Source of the DNA: Labyrinthula sp. Ha
Taxonomy: Eukaryota; Sar; Bigyra; Labyrinthulida; Labyrinthulaceae
Direction: 5' to 3'
Assembly (NCBI GenBank): GCA_015227615.1
Contig: JAALGZ010000014.1
Location: 310,001 to 374,000 of the forward strand
DNA: 64,000 bases
Positions 21,035-31,446 of the stretch are shown in pieces; position 1 is the first letter of the stretch; each line of letters starts with the position of its first letter. The notes under the pieces were generated by a model. That model worked only from the letters and a program-made list of their open reading frames with translations. It did no database searches and had not been told where the DNA came from. The position numbers and the translations under genes are program-made.

Positions 21035-23044
21035 CTAAACAACCAAGTCTAGTGCTTTTGAGCAACTGTCAGACCACTGTGGTTCTACTTCATACAAAGT
21101 AGGATCATCACCAGGTAAGATCCACATTTCTCCAAGAGCAAGACTGTCGGAGTGATCCATAATATGGCAGTGTCCAATCATTCTACCAGAATATCTATCT
21201 GTGTACATTCGAAAGAAGGTATTCTCAGTTTCAGGTCTTCCAACAGCAGAATTCACACATCCAGATGCATCACAAGCACTGGCAAGAGTGTCAACAAAAT
21301 CTCCTATTTGATGATATCCACTTCCATCGTTTGGTGCAGTTTGTAGCTGAAAATGGTTCACATGAATATGTAAAGGATGAGGACCATGATTCAGGTTAAA
21401 CTGGTACACTTTCTGCCCTCTCAAGACTGTGATATTCAACGCTTTGTCTTCTGTATAATAACCTCTAAAAAAGTCTCCATTGACATTAAATGGTGAAACT
21501 GTTATATTCATAGTATTGATTCCCTCATTGACTGGTGTCAAAAAATCAAAGTTCAAAGTTTCAGGACGAATTGTTGCGTTTATTTCAGCTGTGTAAGTTT
21601 CATCAATGTGAGGAGAGATCTCAATGTCAGCTCCACGCATGTCTGGTAAGTAAACTGGGTAACAACTTTGCATTTGGAACTCATCACCTGAGACTATAGA
21701 ATGTACTGCTAGACCAGAAAGTGAACGTTGGTTTCTTCGATTTTTCACGACTTCAAATTGTAAAACAGGAACACTGTGTTTGATATTTTCTGCTTCTGCT
21801 CTATTTGCTGCTTTAGGTGTGTCCATAATTAATGCATAGCTGTTGTCAACTCCTACATCTTCAAAGCTGCATTTGAACAAGATTTCAAATCTATTTGCTG
21901 GGCCAAGCCATACCTTGTTCCCAGCATCGAAATCAAGATCCCTGCTTTCCTTCAAATAAACCCCATCTTTTGCAATCAATTTTGTCTCACAGGTTGTGTC
22001 GTTCTGTGCAGAAAGAATACCAAAATCTCCTTCTTCATCCGCAGAAATTGCTATGTTCTTGCCAATTTTAAACTTAACATCAGCCAAATCAGTCTCCTGA
22101 TCACTTCCACCAGCATACAAGAATGCAAATCTATACCATTCATTTGCTACCATTGTAATTTTTGGTCTTAAATACCCGTTAATCAAAGTATAGTTTGTAT
22201 TTGCTTCGTCTAATTGAATATCTTCTTCCAACTCTTCATTATATGCAACATTAAAAGTAGAATCTGTAAGATTCTGCCTAGGAAACACTCCATTAATAAA
22301 ATCAAACTGTCCAACAAACCCATCTGATAAATCAACCAACTTAGCAGGATATATCTTTGATATAGTAAAAATATGTTGTTCTAACTCAGCAACTAAAGCA
22401 GAAATTTCACTTCCATCTTCTGAAGTTTCAACAACTAACGGACCAAAAGTTCCAGAACCAACTGTTAGTTCAGAAACAGCTTCAATATGTGGATGATACC
22501 AATGAAAACCACCTAAATGATTTCCAGGTAATTCAAACTTATACATTCCACTTTCACCAACATGAACTTCTCTTGAAGGATCATCCTGCATAAAATCTGA
22601 ACTAATATGTAAACCATGAGTATGAATGTTTATTCCCCAGTGAGAATCTCCCCACTCACTTTCATCAATTTGATATTCATCAGTATCTTCTTGATAATTT
22701 ATGTGCAGATTATTTGTTAAGTTAACATGAACTGTTGCTCCTTTTTCCCATTGCCAAATTGGCGAAGGATTTCCAACTGTCAAGCCATCAATAGCATAAG
22801 TTTTTACTGTAAGGTTTAAATATTCTCCTTCAATAATACTTTGTGAAGTTTGATTCATAGCTGGTATTGTTTGAACAACTGTTCTATATTCTAGTTGAAG
22901 TGGATCTTCTTCTGAAGTTGGGTTTTCTGAACTTTTCCATACATCAATTGGACAAGCCAATAAATTTACTCCAACTTTTGACTTATCACATACTTGTCCA
23001 TTTACAGAATATACTGCAATACTTAGTAAACTAAACAACTTCAT
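21035..23044 (-). CDS. secreted multicopper oxidase, left copy
   Basis: The protein has 669 residues with a signal peptide (MKLFSLLSIAVYSVNGQ) and many N-glycosylation sequons. All four copper motifs are present in order: INIHTHGLHI, FHWYHPH, HGPHPLHIHVNH and GHCHIMDHSDSLALGEM, giving the type-2/3 histidines and the type-1 Cys and His pair. Three cupredoxin domains are expected from this layout. At the usual type-1 axial position, ten residues after the Cys, there is Ala rather than Met. Family members oxidise phenols, ferrous iron or bilirubin; the substrate here is unknown. A short acidic region and a hydrophobic C terminus (ALDLVV) follow. Two copies of a 19-bp element lie upstream. The protein is 98% identical to the right-arm copy. 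Confidence 0.92.
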   Translation of the reverse strand: MKLFSLLSIAVYSVNGQVCDKSKVGVNLLACPIDVWKSSENPTSEEDPLQLEYRTVVQTIPAMNQTSQSIIEGEYLNLTVKTYAIDGLTVGNPSPIWQWEKGATVHVNLTNNLHINYQEDTDEYQIDESEWGDSHWGINIHTHGLHISSDFMQDDPSREVHVGESGMYKFELPGNHLGGFHWYHPHIEAVSELTVGSGTFGPLVVETSEDGSEISALVAELEQHIFTISKIYPAKLVDLSDGFVGQFDFINGVFPRQNLTDSTFNVAYNEELEEDIQLDEANTNYTLINGYLRPKITMVANEWYRFAFLYAGGSDQETDLADVKFKIGKNIAISADEEGDFGILSAQNDTTCETKLIAKDGVYLKESRDLDFDAGNKVWLGPANRFEILFKCSFEDVGVDNSYALIMDTPKAANRAEAENIKHSVPVLQFEVVKNRRNQRSLSGLAVHSIVSGDEFQMQSCYPVYLPDMRGADIEISPHIDETYTAEINATIRPETLNFDFLTPVNEGINTMNITVSPFNVNGDFFRGYYTEDKALNITVLRGQKVYQFNLNHGPHPLHIHVNHFQLQTAPNDGSGYHQIGDFVDTLASACDASGCVNSAVGRPETENTFFRMYTDRYSGRMIGHCHIMDHSDSLALGEMWILPGDDPTLYEVEPQWSDSCSKALDLVV

Positions 23045-23124
23045 ATATCTTTCTTTTTACTTTTTTATTTTGATTTATCATTTTCAAAGGCCTAGCAGAA
23101 AGGAATGACTAGAAAAATACAGAT

Positions 23125-23143
23125 AGAGGAGATCAGTCCTCGG
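23125..23143 (-). promoter_or_regulatory. oxidase upstream element, proximal copy (left arm)
   Basis: CCGAGGACTnnTCTCCTCT in oxidase orientation, about 81-99 bp before its ATG. It recurs 110 bp further upstream. The flanks (AAAGT-AT runs and AAAC before the element) also match, so the repeated unit may be about 45 bp. A metal- or stress-responsive site is a guess. Confidence 0.55.
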
Positions 23144-23234
23144 AAAACAAAAAGTAATAACTTTCATAACTAGTTGACGCGGAATTACTTGAACCAGCAT
23201 ATTTACGGTACAAGTATTCACTACGATTAAATAA

Positions 23235-23253
23235 AGAGGAGAAGAGTCCTCGG
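23235..23253 (-). promoter_or_regulatory. oxidase upstream element, distal copy (left arm)
   Basis: This second copy of CCGAGGACTnnTCTCCTCT lies about 191-209 bp before the oxidase ATG in the same orientation. The two variable central bases differ between copies (CT here, GA in the proximal copy) while the rest is identical. Confidence 0.55.
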
Positions 23254-23840
23254 CAAACGGGAAAAAGTTATAGTTGTCCGAAATGAGGTGCCACGCACAT
23301 CGGTATTCCAGAAATTTTGTAAACTCTATTATTAAAGTAGAGTGTTTGCGATATTGTATGTTAACACAATACTACCTGTAATTAGAAATTCCAATACTCT
23401 TGTTACATATCGTTAACATATATTTATCTAAATTTTAGTATATCTTTATTAACAATCAGTTGATTTTTTCGGTACCGGTAAGTAATGGTATTTATTTCAC
23501 CGCCTATCTCTAGTTGGCCGTTTAGAAAATACTACATACGTCACTAGAAAAACTTGGTTGTCATAACGCTATGGGACAATATTATTGACAAAAACTGGTA
23601 CGCATAATATCATATATATATATATTATATATTATACAGAATAAGTCTGTAAGTTGCCCAAAATAAATATCTTACCGAATTTTCTGATAACTCCGAATTA
23701 GTTGATTTATTGGTTATAGTTGAACCGTTTAAATTACTTTCTATCTTCCTACAGAAAAAAGAGTGGAGAGCGGTATTACACAATATTTCAATCCCCGAGT
23801 TTCAATGAGGACCGACGAAAACGAAAAAGCAAAACCAAAC

Positions 23841-24095
23841 ATGAAAAATTTATTTTACATTGGTTTATCTACTGTAGTTCTAACTATATCAAAGAGCCAG
23901 ACGCTAGAAGGTTGCTACATGTGTTGCACACACCTGTTTCAGGAAAATGTTGATTTGGTGGAAAATTGTGTTTCTAGCTGCAACAAATGTGAATCCGATG
24001 GTTGGACAATGATTGACTGTGAGTTCGATGATATCTGTGAGGCTGGAGTCAGGTACATGAACAACAGAAAATGCTATCATAAAGCTAACTACTAG
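23841..24095 (+). CDS. small secreted Cys-rich protein, left copy
   Basis: The protein has 84 residues from the Met chosen because it begins a clear signal peptide (MKNLFYIGLSTVVLTISKS); an upstream ATG at 23805 is in frame and would add 12 polar residues. The mature part has C-x2-CC, then C-x3-C-x2-C, then two more cysteines, and ends VRYMNNRKCY. The C-x2-CC start and the VRY..N.CY-like ending match the EF-hand protein at 54643-55038, so both appear to belong to one secreted family. Function is unknown. It diverges from the oxidase with about 800 bp between them. The encoded protein is identical in both arms. Confidence 0.65.
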   Translation: MKNLFYIGLSTVVLTISKSQTLEGCYMCCTHLFQENVDLVENCVSSCNKCESDGWTMIDCEFDDICEAGVRYMNNRKCYHKANY

Positions 24096-25171
24096 CATAA
24101 TACCACCTTAAAGTTAAGAAAGCTATTGTACACATTCACTTCCCACAACTCAAACATTTGTGAAGCAAATAAAGCAAGTTTTCAAAGAATGCAACGCGGG
24201 TTGCCATGCTGGGGTAATGGCACTAATTTTTTGAAATTCAAGAGCCACTTTGGTTACCTCTAGAATTATGATTGGAAACCATGTATTTGTACCTGTAAGT
24301 TCTAATAACAACTGTTAGCATGGCTTAGCTTTAAATAAAGATTTGAGCTTATGATCTTATGCGGTATTTCTGCACGCGAAGTGGCGAATGAGTAGTTAAA
24401 GCATGGAAAAATTAACACTCAAAGAAATACCTTTTGTTAATAAGGGAGCACTATGGAAGATTTATTTGTTCTAATAGATTAGATGAGGTGCAAAGATTAA
24501 AGAATCAATCTGACATAAAAACTCTAACAAGTAAAGCCAAATAGTGACAAAGCAAGCAATGCATATAGACATGTCCATATCACTGAGAGTTCTAATGAGA
24601 TTCATATCATTTCTATTAAATGTGTAGTTGACTTTGCTCATTCCGTGTTCGGTCATCGCTATATTCTAACTTTTATCGTCTACCGACCATTTCGTGAATT
24701 CCTAATATATACATATATTGATTACTGACCACCTAAAAAAATTGATAATTACTTAGTAGTTGCTAAATTACTATTATTTTAACTTATACAATAATTGAGT
24801 TTTTAGGCCAAAAAATCTTTTACTTTTTACTTGGGTTACTAAATATTAGCCCGATGTGCATATTTGATTTTTTATAGGGTTTATTCTTTTGTTCAGAATG
24901 AACCCTAGAAAAAATGTCACTCCACAAAGTAATTTCTATTTCCTGGAAGATAGATTTAAGTAACCACATCTGACACTACTATTATGACGATGAATGCAGA
25001 ATCTCATATCAAAATGTGGTTTTAGGGTTAATCAAACTAAGGAGTAATTTTACACTTCTTGTATTCTACACTTCTACTGTATTGGTTTCTCAATGCTCAG
25101 TGAAAAAAATCAGCAGTTTTATGAAAAATTGAGGCCTTTATAATATTATAGATCACTCGGTGATTGTCCTT

Positions 25172-25185
25172 GTACGAGAGGAACC
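25172..25185 (+). other. sarcin-ricin-loop-like 14-mer (left arm)
   Basis: GTACGAGAGGAACC equals the universally conserved loop of eukaryotic large-subunit rRNA helix 95. The flanking bases do not clearly continue the rRNA match and do not form the expected stem, so this is at most a decayed rRNA fragment. The mirror copy is at 33311-33324. Confidence 0.3.
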
Positions 25186-25559
25186 TAACGAACCATACGA
25201 TGATTATTGCCAAAGGGGGCTCTTCTTCAAGCATGAAATGCTTTTTTCTCCGTTTTGAGTTTCATTTACTATCTTGTAATTTCTTTATTTTAAATCAAGG
25301 GAACTGACATATGGATGAGAGTTTCATATTTCTTCTAAAATCCTGTAAGTATAACTCAATATTTTTTCCAAGATATATATTAGGCCTCACCTGCATGGAA
25401 AAAAATACATTTGCTTGTTCCATAACAGCTGGCATTGAACTAAGATAACAGTTATTAACAACCAAAAAATATGTTTCCGTATAGTAAACCCTAGTATATA
25501 TACAAAACTTTTGAAATTTGCATCAATAATCATTGGTCAGACCTGTATAATGGTGCCTA

Positions 25560-25700
25560 TTCGAGAACAGGAATCTTCATTGTCACCGATGAAGGTAATG
25601 ACTTAAAGATATGGATTTTAAGGGAACTTCGACACAATCATTTGGAAAATACTACAAATTTTGTAAGAGCTGATTGTAGATCTGTAACAAATGACCAATC
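25560..25700 (+). mobile_element. fossil Ty3/gypsy-like integrase N-terminal region (left arm)
   Basis: One frame loosely resembles the start of a Ty3-type integrase zinc-binding region, with an ILRELRHNHLE-like segment. The element is old and broken, and no ends or LTRs were seen. The mirrored copy is at about 32796-32936. This is a weak call made by eye. Confidence 0.25.
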
Positions 25701-27268
25701 TTAATTCAGTTCAAGTCAGGTTTGTATAATTCTTGCGGCATCAAGAACTTGCTGTGGAATCTTTTCTTATGTGAATGATGGAAACCTTACGGCAATTAAC
25801 ATAAGCAACATGGCTCTTGACTAAGAATACGGTATACTCCGAAGTATTATATTGATTTAGACGCCAAACGTTGATACAATAACATGAATTTTAATCTTAT
25901 GGGTTCAATATAGGGTCCAGTCATAAGACATATGCAGCAATATTCGAGTTCATGCCTTTGCAAGTACATCAATTTACGTAAATAATACACGGGATAAAGA
26001 TGAAGTATCTCCAGATGTCCTGGTTAAGGAAATATTTCTCTGCCATCTCTAATTATACTTATAGTTATCTATAGCAGGTAAACAGAGTAACTGATAACCT
26101 AAGCCTTGTATACTTTTAATTCATCCGACTTCGCAGGAAATCCCAACATACAATAAGTCTTTATCCATACCTCTAAAGGTTTTTCCTAAGAATAAATTTT
26201 GGTCCTCCATCGTTCTGTACTTGGTGAAAGGACACTGATTTTCTTACCAGCGAAATTCTTATCTACATGAAATGAATATCTCAAGTTAATAAATTTCGGG
26301 ACATAGTCATAGATTCAACATCTGCTCTAACAAGACATAAATCTTAAAGTTAAGGAATGGTATATTTATTTATCTATTGGATTAAACTCATTCTTATTAA
26401 CTAAGTAAAATGCTCCAGCTTTATCTTAGCTGAGATAAATTTTATCATATAAGGGGTTGAAAATAAAATGGTGACAAATGTGATGATGGAAATAAGATCC
26501 ATATTCTGTGTTTAAGTTAAGATAAGTTTTTTTGAAGTGACACAGAAACATGTTATTGACCAGTTTCCTAATTAGTTAAGGTGGAAGATCTCTCCTAAAT
26601 ATTGAAGGCATGGATCATCAAATTTTTGCTTTTGCTAAATACATTTTGTGCTTTCCTGCTCTGGGTTGAGACGTTTCTATTTGGAAGATCACATGATCTT
26701 TCATCCTGCAGGCTCAGAATATTTCAGCACATATCAAACCTGAGGTTGCATTTTTGATGATTGGCTGATATAATCTGGCAAAAACAAGAATTAAGTATAA
26801 ATATCTTTTGTTTTTAAACGTCCCCTCTACGGCAGATGAGGCTAGTTAATATCGCTTGAAGTGATATGGTTGTATTACCACCCCAAACATAGCCTAAGTT
26901 GATACCCCATACTTGTAAATGCTATTACCGTTGGCAGGTGAGATTGTAGGCTCCATTAGTGTAATATCATCGTATGATGTCTCCGAAGAGAAAAGAATGC
27001 AAAGAGGGGTGTATGAGCACTGATCTATGATTCTTTAAAAACCATGGTCAGCTTTCGGAGATATATAGCGCCAATACAAAGCATTCGAGTCAAAAGTATT
27101 GCTGAAAAGTAATTTGCATACACAAAATCCCTGAATCATACTTGGACATAGTTAATTTATTGCCTCGGAAATGTAAATAAGCGGCTTTCCACTTTCTATA
27201 ATTTTTATAACTCTTGTTAAAAATGCGGATTCGTCATAATTTAGGTCTCGTGTAAATAATTTAAGTCA

Positions 27269-27276
27269 CTTATAAG
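27269..27276 (+). repeat. hAT target-site duplication, left
   Basis: CTTATAAG, repeated exactly at 29469-29476 on the other side of the element. Eight bases is the hAT standard, and the site is itself a palindrome. Confidence 0.93.
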
Positions 27277-29468
27277 CAGTGATGCTCAAATCTGGCCGGC
27301 CAGTAATATCCGATATCCTCAGTCCGATCACCATACGTCCCCACACGAAATTATTAGTGGCAGGTTGCGTGGAGAAATTGCTGCCAGGAGCCCACAAATT
27401 AAAAAAAAATGCCCTGTGTTCAATCTGGCCATCGCAAAACCGTTAAAATAAGAGTTAAAAACCACAACTTCGGATAAAAATGAGTATTGATTTGACAAAG
27501 TCTGCCATAGAAATGATCCATGAGGCCGCTTCGGGACGAAATCCAATCCTTTTCGCAGTAATTAAACAGAATTTTGACGTTGAAAAAGCCGAATTAACAA
27601 AGAAAGCGCACGTATTCAAGCTTCCTTGCAAACATTACCCAAGAAAGATGACTTGGTGGAGCAAAAAAGGTTATACTGGTCTCATGGAACACCTGAAAAC
27701 ACACTTAGACGAAGAAACTATTAACAATCTAAAAGAAGAACATGCAAGAAAGCGTAGAAGACAAAGTAAAGACATTCTGGAGTTTATGAACTTTGAAAAA
27801 TCTGATGTTTTCAATAAATCTATATGTAACTCTTTGCTAACGAAGAATATGCCCTTGAGCTTGTTGAGATCCGAAGAGTTTAAGAATACAAAGAATGCGG
27901 ATGACCTCGTTAGTGAGAACACGATGAGAGTTTATATGAAGCGCATGGAACACCTTTTTATAGAAAAGAGCAAACAAGAAGTGGATTTAGAACTATTTTG
28001 TTTAGTCATCGATGGTTGGGCTCACCAAGGTTACAGTTTTAATGGTGTCTATTTCTGCTTTGATAAGATGAAGAAGATGGCGTTTCCCCTTCTTGGAGTG
28101 CTTCCTTTAGAAAAAGAAACCCAGAGAGCTAGTGACATTGTTCCTTTCCTGAAGAATTTGATGAACAAGTTTGGTCTTGATGAATCACTGCTGGTTGCTA
28201 TTGTTGCCGACAACATAAACACGAACAAAAAAGTTTGCAGAGATCTTGGAACGCAGTTTGTGGGCTGTCTTAGCCATCGTTTGGCTCTAGATGTTAGAGC
28301 ATTTATCAAATCTCAACCAGAGTTATCCGAAGGTTTAGACCAAGTGAAGTTGCTTTTTCGCAAGATCAAGAAGTCAAAGAAATTAACAGCAGTTCTTAGA
28401 AATCTTACCAACAAGGTAGTTATTCTTCCAAATGTAACACGTTGGGGTGGAAAGTTTTTTATGATGAAAAGGTACCTTGAGATTTGGATGTTCTGTGCGC
28501 AGATTAAAGATGATGAAGTTAAAGATCTTATTCTTGAACAGCGTTTAACAAGAATTCTTGAAAAACATGTCGACTTTCTTGCTACCTGCGAGAGCTACAC
28601 AGTTGCTCTTCAAAATTCAAAGTCTAACCTTGGTCAAGGAAAGAAAGCTGTTGCAAATCTATTAAGAGATGTCAATAATAATGATTCTTTGTTGAAGTAT
28701 TTAGAAGATGATGCAGATATTTTGGCTGAGTTTGGTGCTTTTGAAACTGGAGTGTATAAAGTTTATTGAGAGGAAGAAGATAAGCTTGATGCAGGAGAAA
28801 CAACAGCTTTGACCAGATTAGTAAAAGACCCTTCTGAAGAAGAAGCGAAGACTCCACCTGGTAATCCTGTGGTTGCAGGGCTCGCTTCTCAGAAAAGAAA
28901 AACCAAAAAGAAGAGCGCATTCGCAGATGTGAGCTTCATTCCGGCGACTTCGTGTACTGTAGAAAGATTGTTTAGCCAGCGCAAGCTGATTTTTAGTGAC
29001 AAGAGAAATAGGATGATGCCTGCAACTTTAAACAGGCTTGCATTTTTGAAGATAAATAAAGATGAGTTGATGGATCACGACATTTATGTTGCTATGAAAA
29101 AGAAAATTCCAGGTTTCGATGAGAAGGAAGAAGAAGAGATGGTAGAACAGATGGAGGAAGAGAATGAAGAAGAAGGAAGAGAAGATTTGACACTTGAGGG
29201 AATTCGTTTCTGTGACAAGGAGGTGCATAGCGATGACGAAGCTTAAGCTTTAAGGGTTATGAATAAGTTTTTTCTTTTCTTCATATAAATATATATAAAA
29301 GCAACGATATTGTGGAAAATTATTTTTTGCGGGTTCTCGCGGGGACGCCCTCAAGTTTCCACCCCCCTCGCGTCTCCATCATCTTTTTCCTAAAATTTTG
29401 CGTCCCCACAGATTTCCACGGAAATAGTGGACCCGTAAAAATCCACAAAAAAAAATTGAGCATCACTG
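27277..29468 (+). mobile_element. hAT DNA transposon (2192 bp)
   Basis: The element has terminal inverted repeats starting CAGTGATGCTCAA at both ends (13 bp exact, at 27277-27289 and 29456-29468), an 8-bp target duplication CTTATAAG, and one transposase gene reading rightward. All are diagnostic of the hAT superfamily. The ends and duplication are intact, so insertion is fairly recent. It sits in the palindrome spacer and has no copy in either arm. Confidence 0.95.
27480..29246 (+). pseudogene. hAT transposase, interrupted by one in-frame TGA
   Basis: About 588 codons are in one frame with a single TGA at 28767-28769. Upstream parts are an N-terminal BED-like region (about residues 35-80, ending GYTGLMEHLKTH), LFCLVIDGWAHQGYSFNGV with the first catalytic Asp, VAIVADNINTNKKV with the second, GCLSHRLALDV (the CxxH of the insertion domain) and NVTRWGGKFF. 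Downstream of the TGA, in the same frame, lies the dimerisation region SCTVERLFSQRKLIFSDKRN followed by an acidic tail. TGA ends several host genes in this window, so it is a true stop here. The element is probably inactive unless read-through occurs, and the damage looks recent because the rest is open. Confidence 0.92.
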
Positions 29469-29476
29469 CTTATAAG
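29469..29476 (+). repeat. hAT target-site duplication, right
   Basis: CTTATAAG directly follows the right terminal inverted repeat and is identical to 27269-27276. Confidence 0.93.
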
Positions 29477-31446
29477 AGGGCGCCGTCTCATATTGCATTA
29501 TATCTTTATATCAAAGTCACGGTCTTAGCTTCTGACCTCGCCATAATACATGTTTTGGACATAATTATAAGACATCGTATCATTTCTAGCAAAGAGATAT
29601 ATTATTTATGAATCATAATTAATCCTAAGCCTAATGGGCATATATCTGTCAAATAGATTAAATTTAAGCGTCATAGTCAAAAAATAATATCTAATACAAA
29701 ATAAATGACATCATTTGGGCCACTGTTGGTCCACATTTAGAATCCTTCTGTTTCTGAATGAAATGAAGTTGTGGTCCAATTTATCCAAAATTTAAACCAC
29801 ATAATGCCCTGAAAGACCATTATAAAGTTTAACTGGTTAATATCGGAACCTAATTTCGTCAACTAATACTATAGATAACTCACTGGTAGCTTGAGCAGAA
29901 GTATTTCTTGTGAATAATATTTGTTAAAAAAAGTTTTACAATCTCTCTTACTGACCTAATTTTTCTAAGTCATATATCTAAATAATAACCTTGCCAGTGA
30001 ATCAAATTTGTGATACATGTGAAGTTTTGTCAGAAATAAACTTACATGCTTGGAAAAAGATTCTTGGTCTCATATATTCTTCAAGCTATCTCCTAGATAT
30101 GTATATTCATTCGAAAAAAAATCACTACATTGAAAGAAAATCTCAACTTTAAATTCTTCTTAACAAAGGAAGTGTTAATTCTTCAATGAAAATGTGTTTC
30201 TATGATGTCCCTGAATAAATTTGATTACATGTTAGGGCCAAAAGAAATCATGTCGCAAACCCCACAGCGGGCTTGCAATTAATGTTATAATTTCTACCTA
30301 CAGTCATTCTAGACATAGATATACTGGCAATTTCAAAGGAATATTTTATTATGGTGGTACTAAGAGGGCTACTGTGTATCATTATCGAATCCCTCCAAAA
30401 TATAGAAATTCTGGCTCACCATAAATTGACAACAGCATCCTTGGTTTTTTATAAAATGAAAATAATATGCATTTTTCATACTCTAATCTAGGATCAGATT
30501 AAGTTCGCATTAAAAAAATTCACTAATTAACTCTTTAAAGCTTGAAACAGGATTTGACTTTTTCATAAGTATCTTAGTAGATGTACGTCATAGAGTTAGA
30601 ACACGCAATATAAACAAATTTTAAGAAACACCTATTAAAAATATAGATATGTACCGCAGCGCTTTATATATATTAGTACCTGTAATTAAATACCATATTT
30701 ACAAAATTATTGATAAAAAAACAATTCAACTTAGAAACCGTACTTTGGATTTGCCAGTGGTTCTACGAGGAAACAACAGGTACTTCATATACATCGACTA
30801 GTCTTAAGTTCAAAGTTAAAGGCTCTAAGGTAGTACATCAGAGAATCTATTCTCAAAAAGTCTTTTAATTTCGTCGGTGCTTGAGTTTTGTGTTGCAGGA
30901 GAAGATGATAAACCACTCATATGCAATAGATAATTTAAGAAACCCAAAACAGTCGAATACATACAAAACATCAAGTTGGATATCATTTCTTATATTTAGC
31001 TACCGTTCGTATACAAAGATGATGACACCTCTGTACTCCATATTGCAAAATAAGCCGTCACATAAAGTAGTTCTTAATCTATGATCTAATCAATAATTCA
31101 AAATCCCACTTCCTTTATTCAGTGAAACCAAATCGGAATTTCAGACTGCCATAAAGTTATGCATAATTAAACTCACTGAGATGTGTGTCAATAATCCCAA
31201 ACATATTAAGAAAGTAAATTAATGTATAAATATGGGAATAATATCCAGCTAGCTTGCTTCAAAATCATTACAGGTGTATGTCCTCTTTGAGTATATATCA
31301 CACGGATTAAGAAATTCCAAGAATTATTTTTACGTAACTAAGTGTATTAACTCATATATATATATTATCCCATCTGACCATACTTTGAGGATGAAATCTT
31401 TGTATTATACTTAATACTTATGCGGTTTTAAGTAGAATCGAGGCTA
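29477..31446. other. gene-free right part of spacer
   Basis: This AT-rich stretch has no supported gene or RNA. At its inner end, about 30880-31220, a faint retroelement relic can be read on the plus strand. Confidence 0.5.
30880..31220 (+). mobile_element. fossil Ty3/gypsy-like pol fragment
   Basis: A segment resembling the linker between reverse transcriptase and RNase H of Ty3-type elements is visible (YTKMMTPLYSILQNK in an otherwise decayed context). It is old, fragmentary and broken several times. No LTRs were recognised. It reads rightward in the spacer, outside the palindrome arms. Confidence 0.35.

Larger units (their letters stand above)
19570..27049 (+). repeat. palindrome left arm (about 7.48 kb)
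   Basis: This arm is the reverse complement of 31447-38892. Paired coordinates sum to 58499 over most of the outer half and 58496 inward, dropping to 58458 outside position 20013 because of one 41-nt indel. Similarity stops abruptly near 19570 and 27049. Identity is about 98% by sampling: the oxidase differs at 13 of 669 residues, the coiled-coil protein at 7 of 265, the Asterix-like protein at 1 of 95 and the Cys-rich protein at none. All four genes are present in both arms. Confidence 0.97.
24096..27049. other. non-coding inner part of left arm
   Basis: About 2.95 kb without a supported gene. A 61-residue open frame at 24471-24656 (minus) is unchanged in both arms, which means little at this identity. 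At 25172-25185 lies GTACGAGAGGAACC, identical to the core of the large-subunit rRNA sarcin-ricin loop. At about 25560-25700 there is a faint Ty3-like integrase relic. Confidence 0.5.
27050..31446. other. palindrome spacer
   Basis: This 4.4-kb unique stretch separates the arms. It consists of 219 bp, the hAT element with its target duplication, and about 2 kb of AT-rich sequence (29477-31446) with a faint retroelement relic but no gene. Without the hAT the spacer would be about 2.2 kb. Confidence 0.85.

Noticed and set aside
24471-24656. 61-residue open frame identical in both arms (also 33840-34025)
   Set aside because: Identity is expected at about 98% arm identity over such a short stretch; no domain, and no reason to prefer it over chance.
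28767-28769. Idea that TGA is recoded as an amino acid because of the in-frame TGA in the transposase
   Set aside because: TGA is the natural stop of the SNF2, XRN, kinase and glycosylase genes here, so the code looks standard.
27050-31446. CRISPR-like or tandem array in the spacer
   Set aside because: No repeated units with regular spacing; the only repeats are the hAT ends and target duplication.
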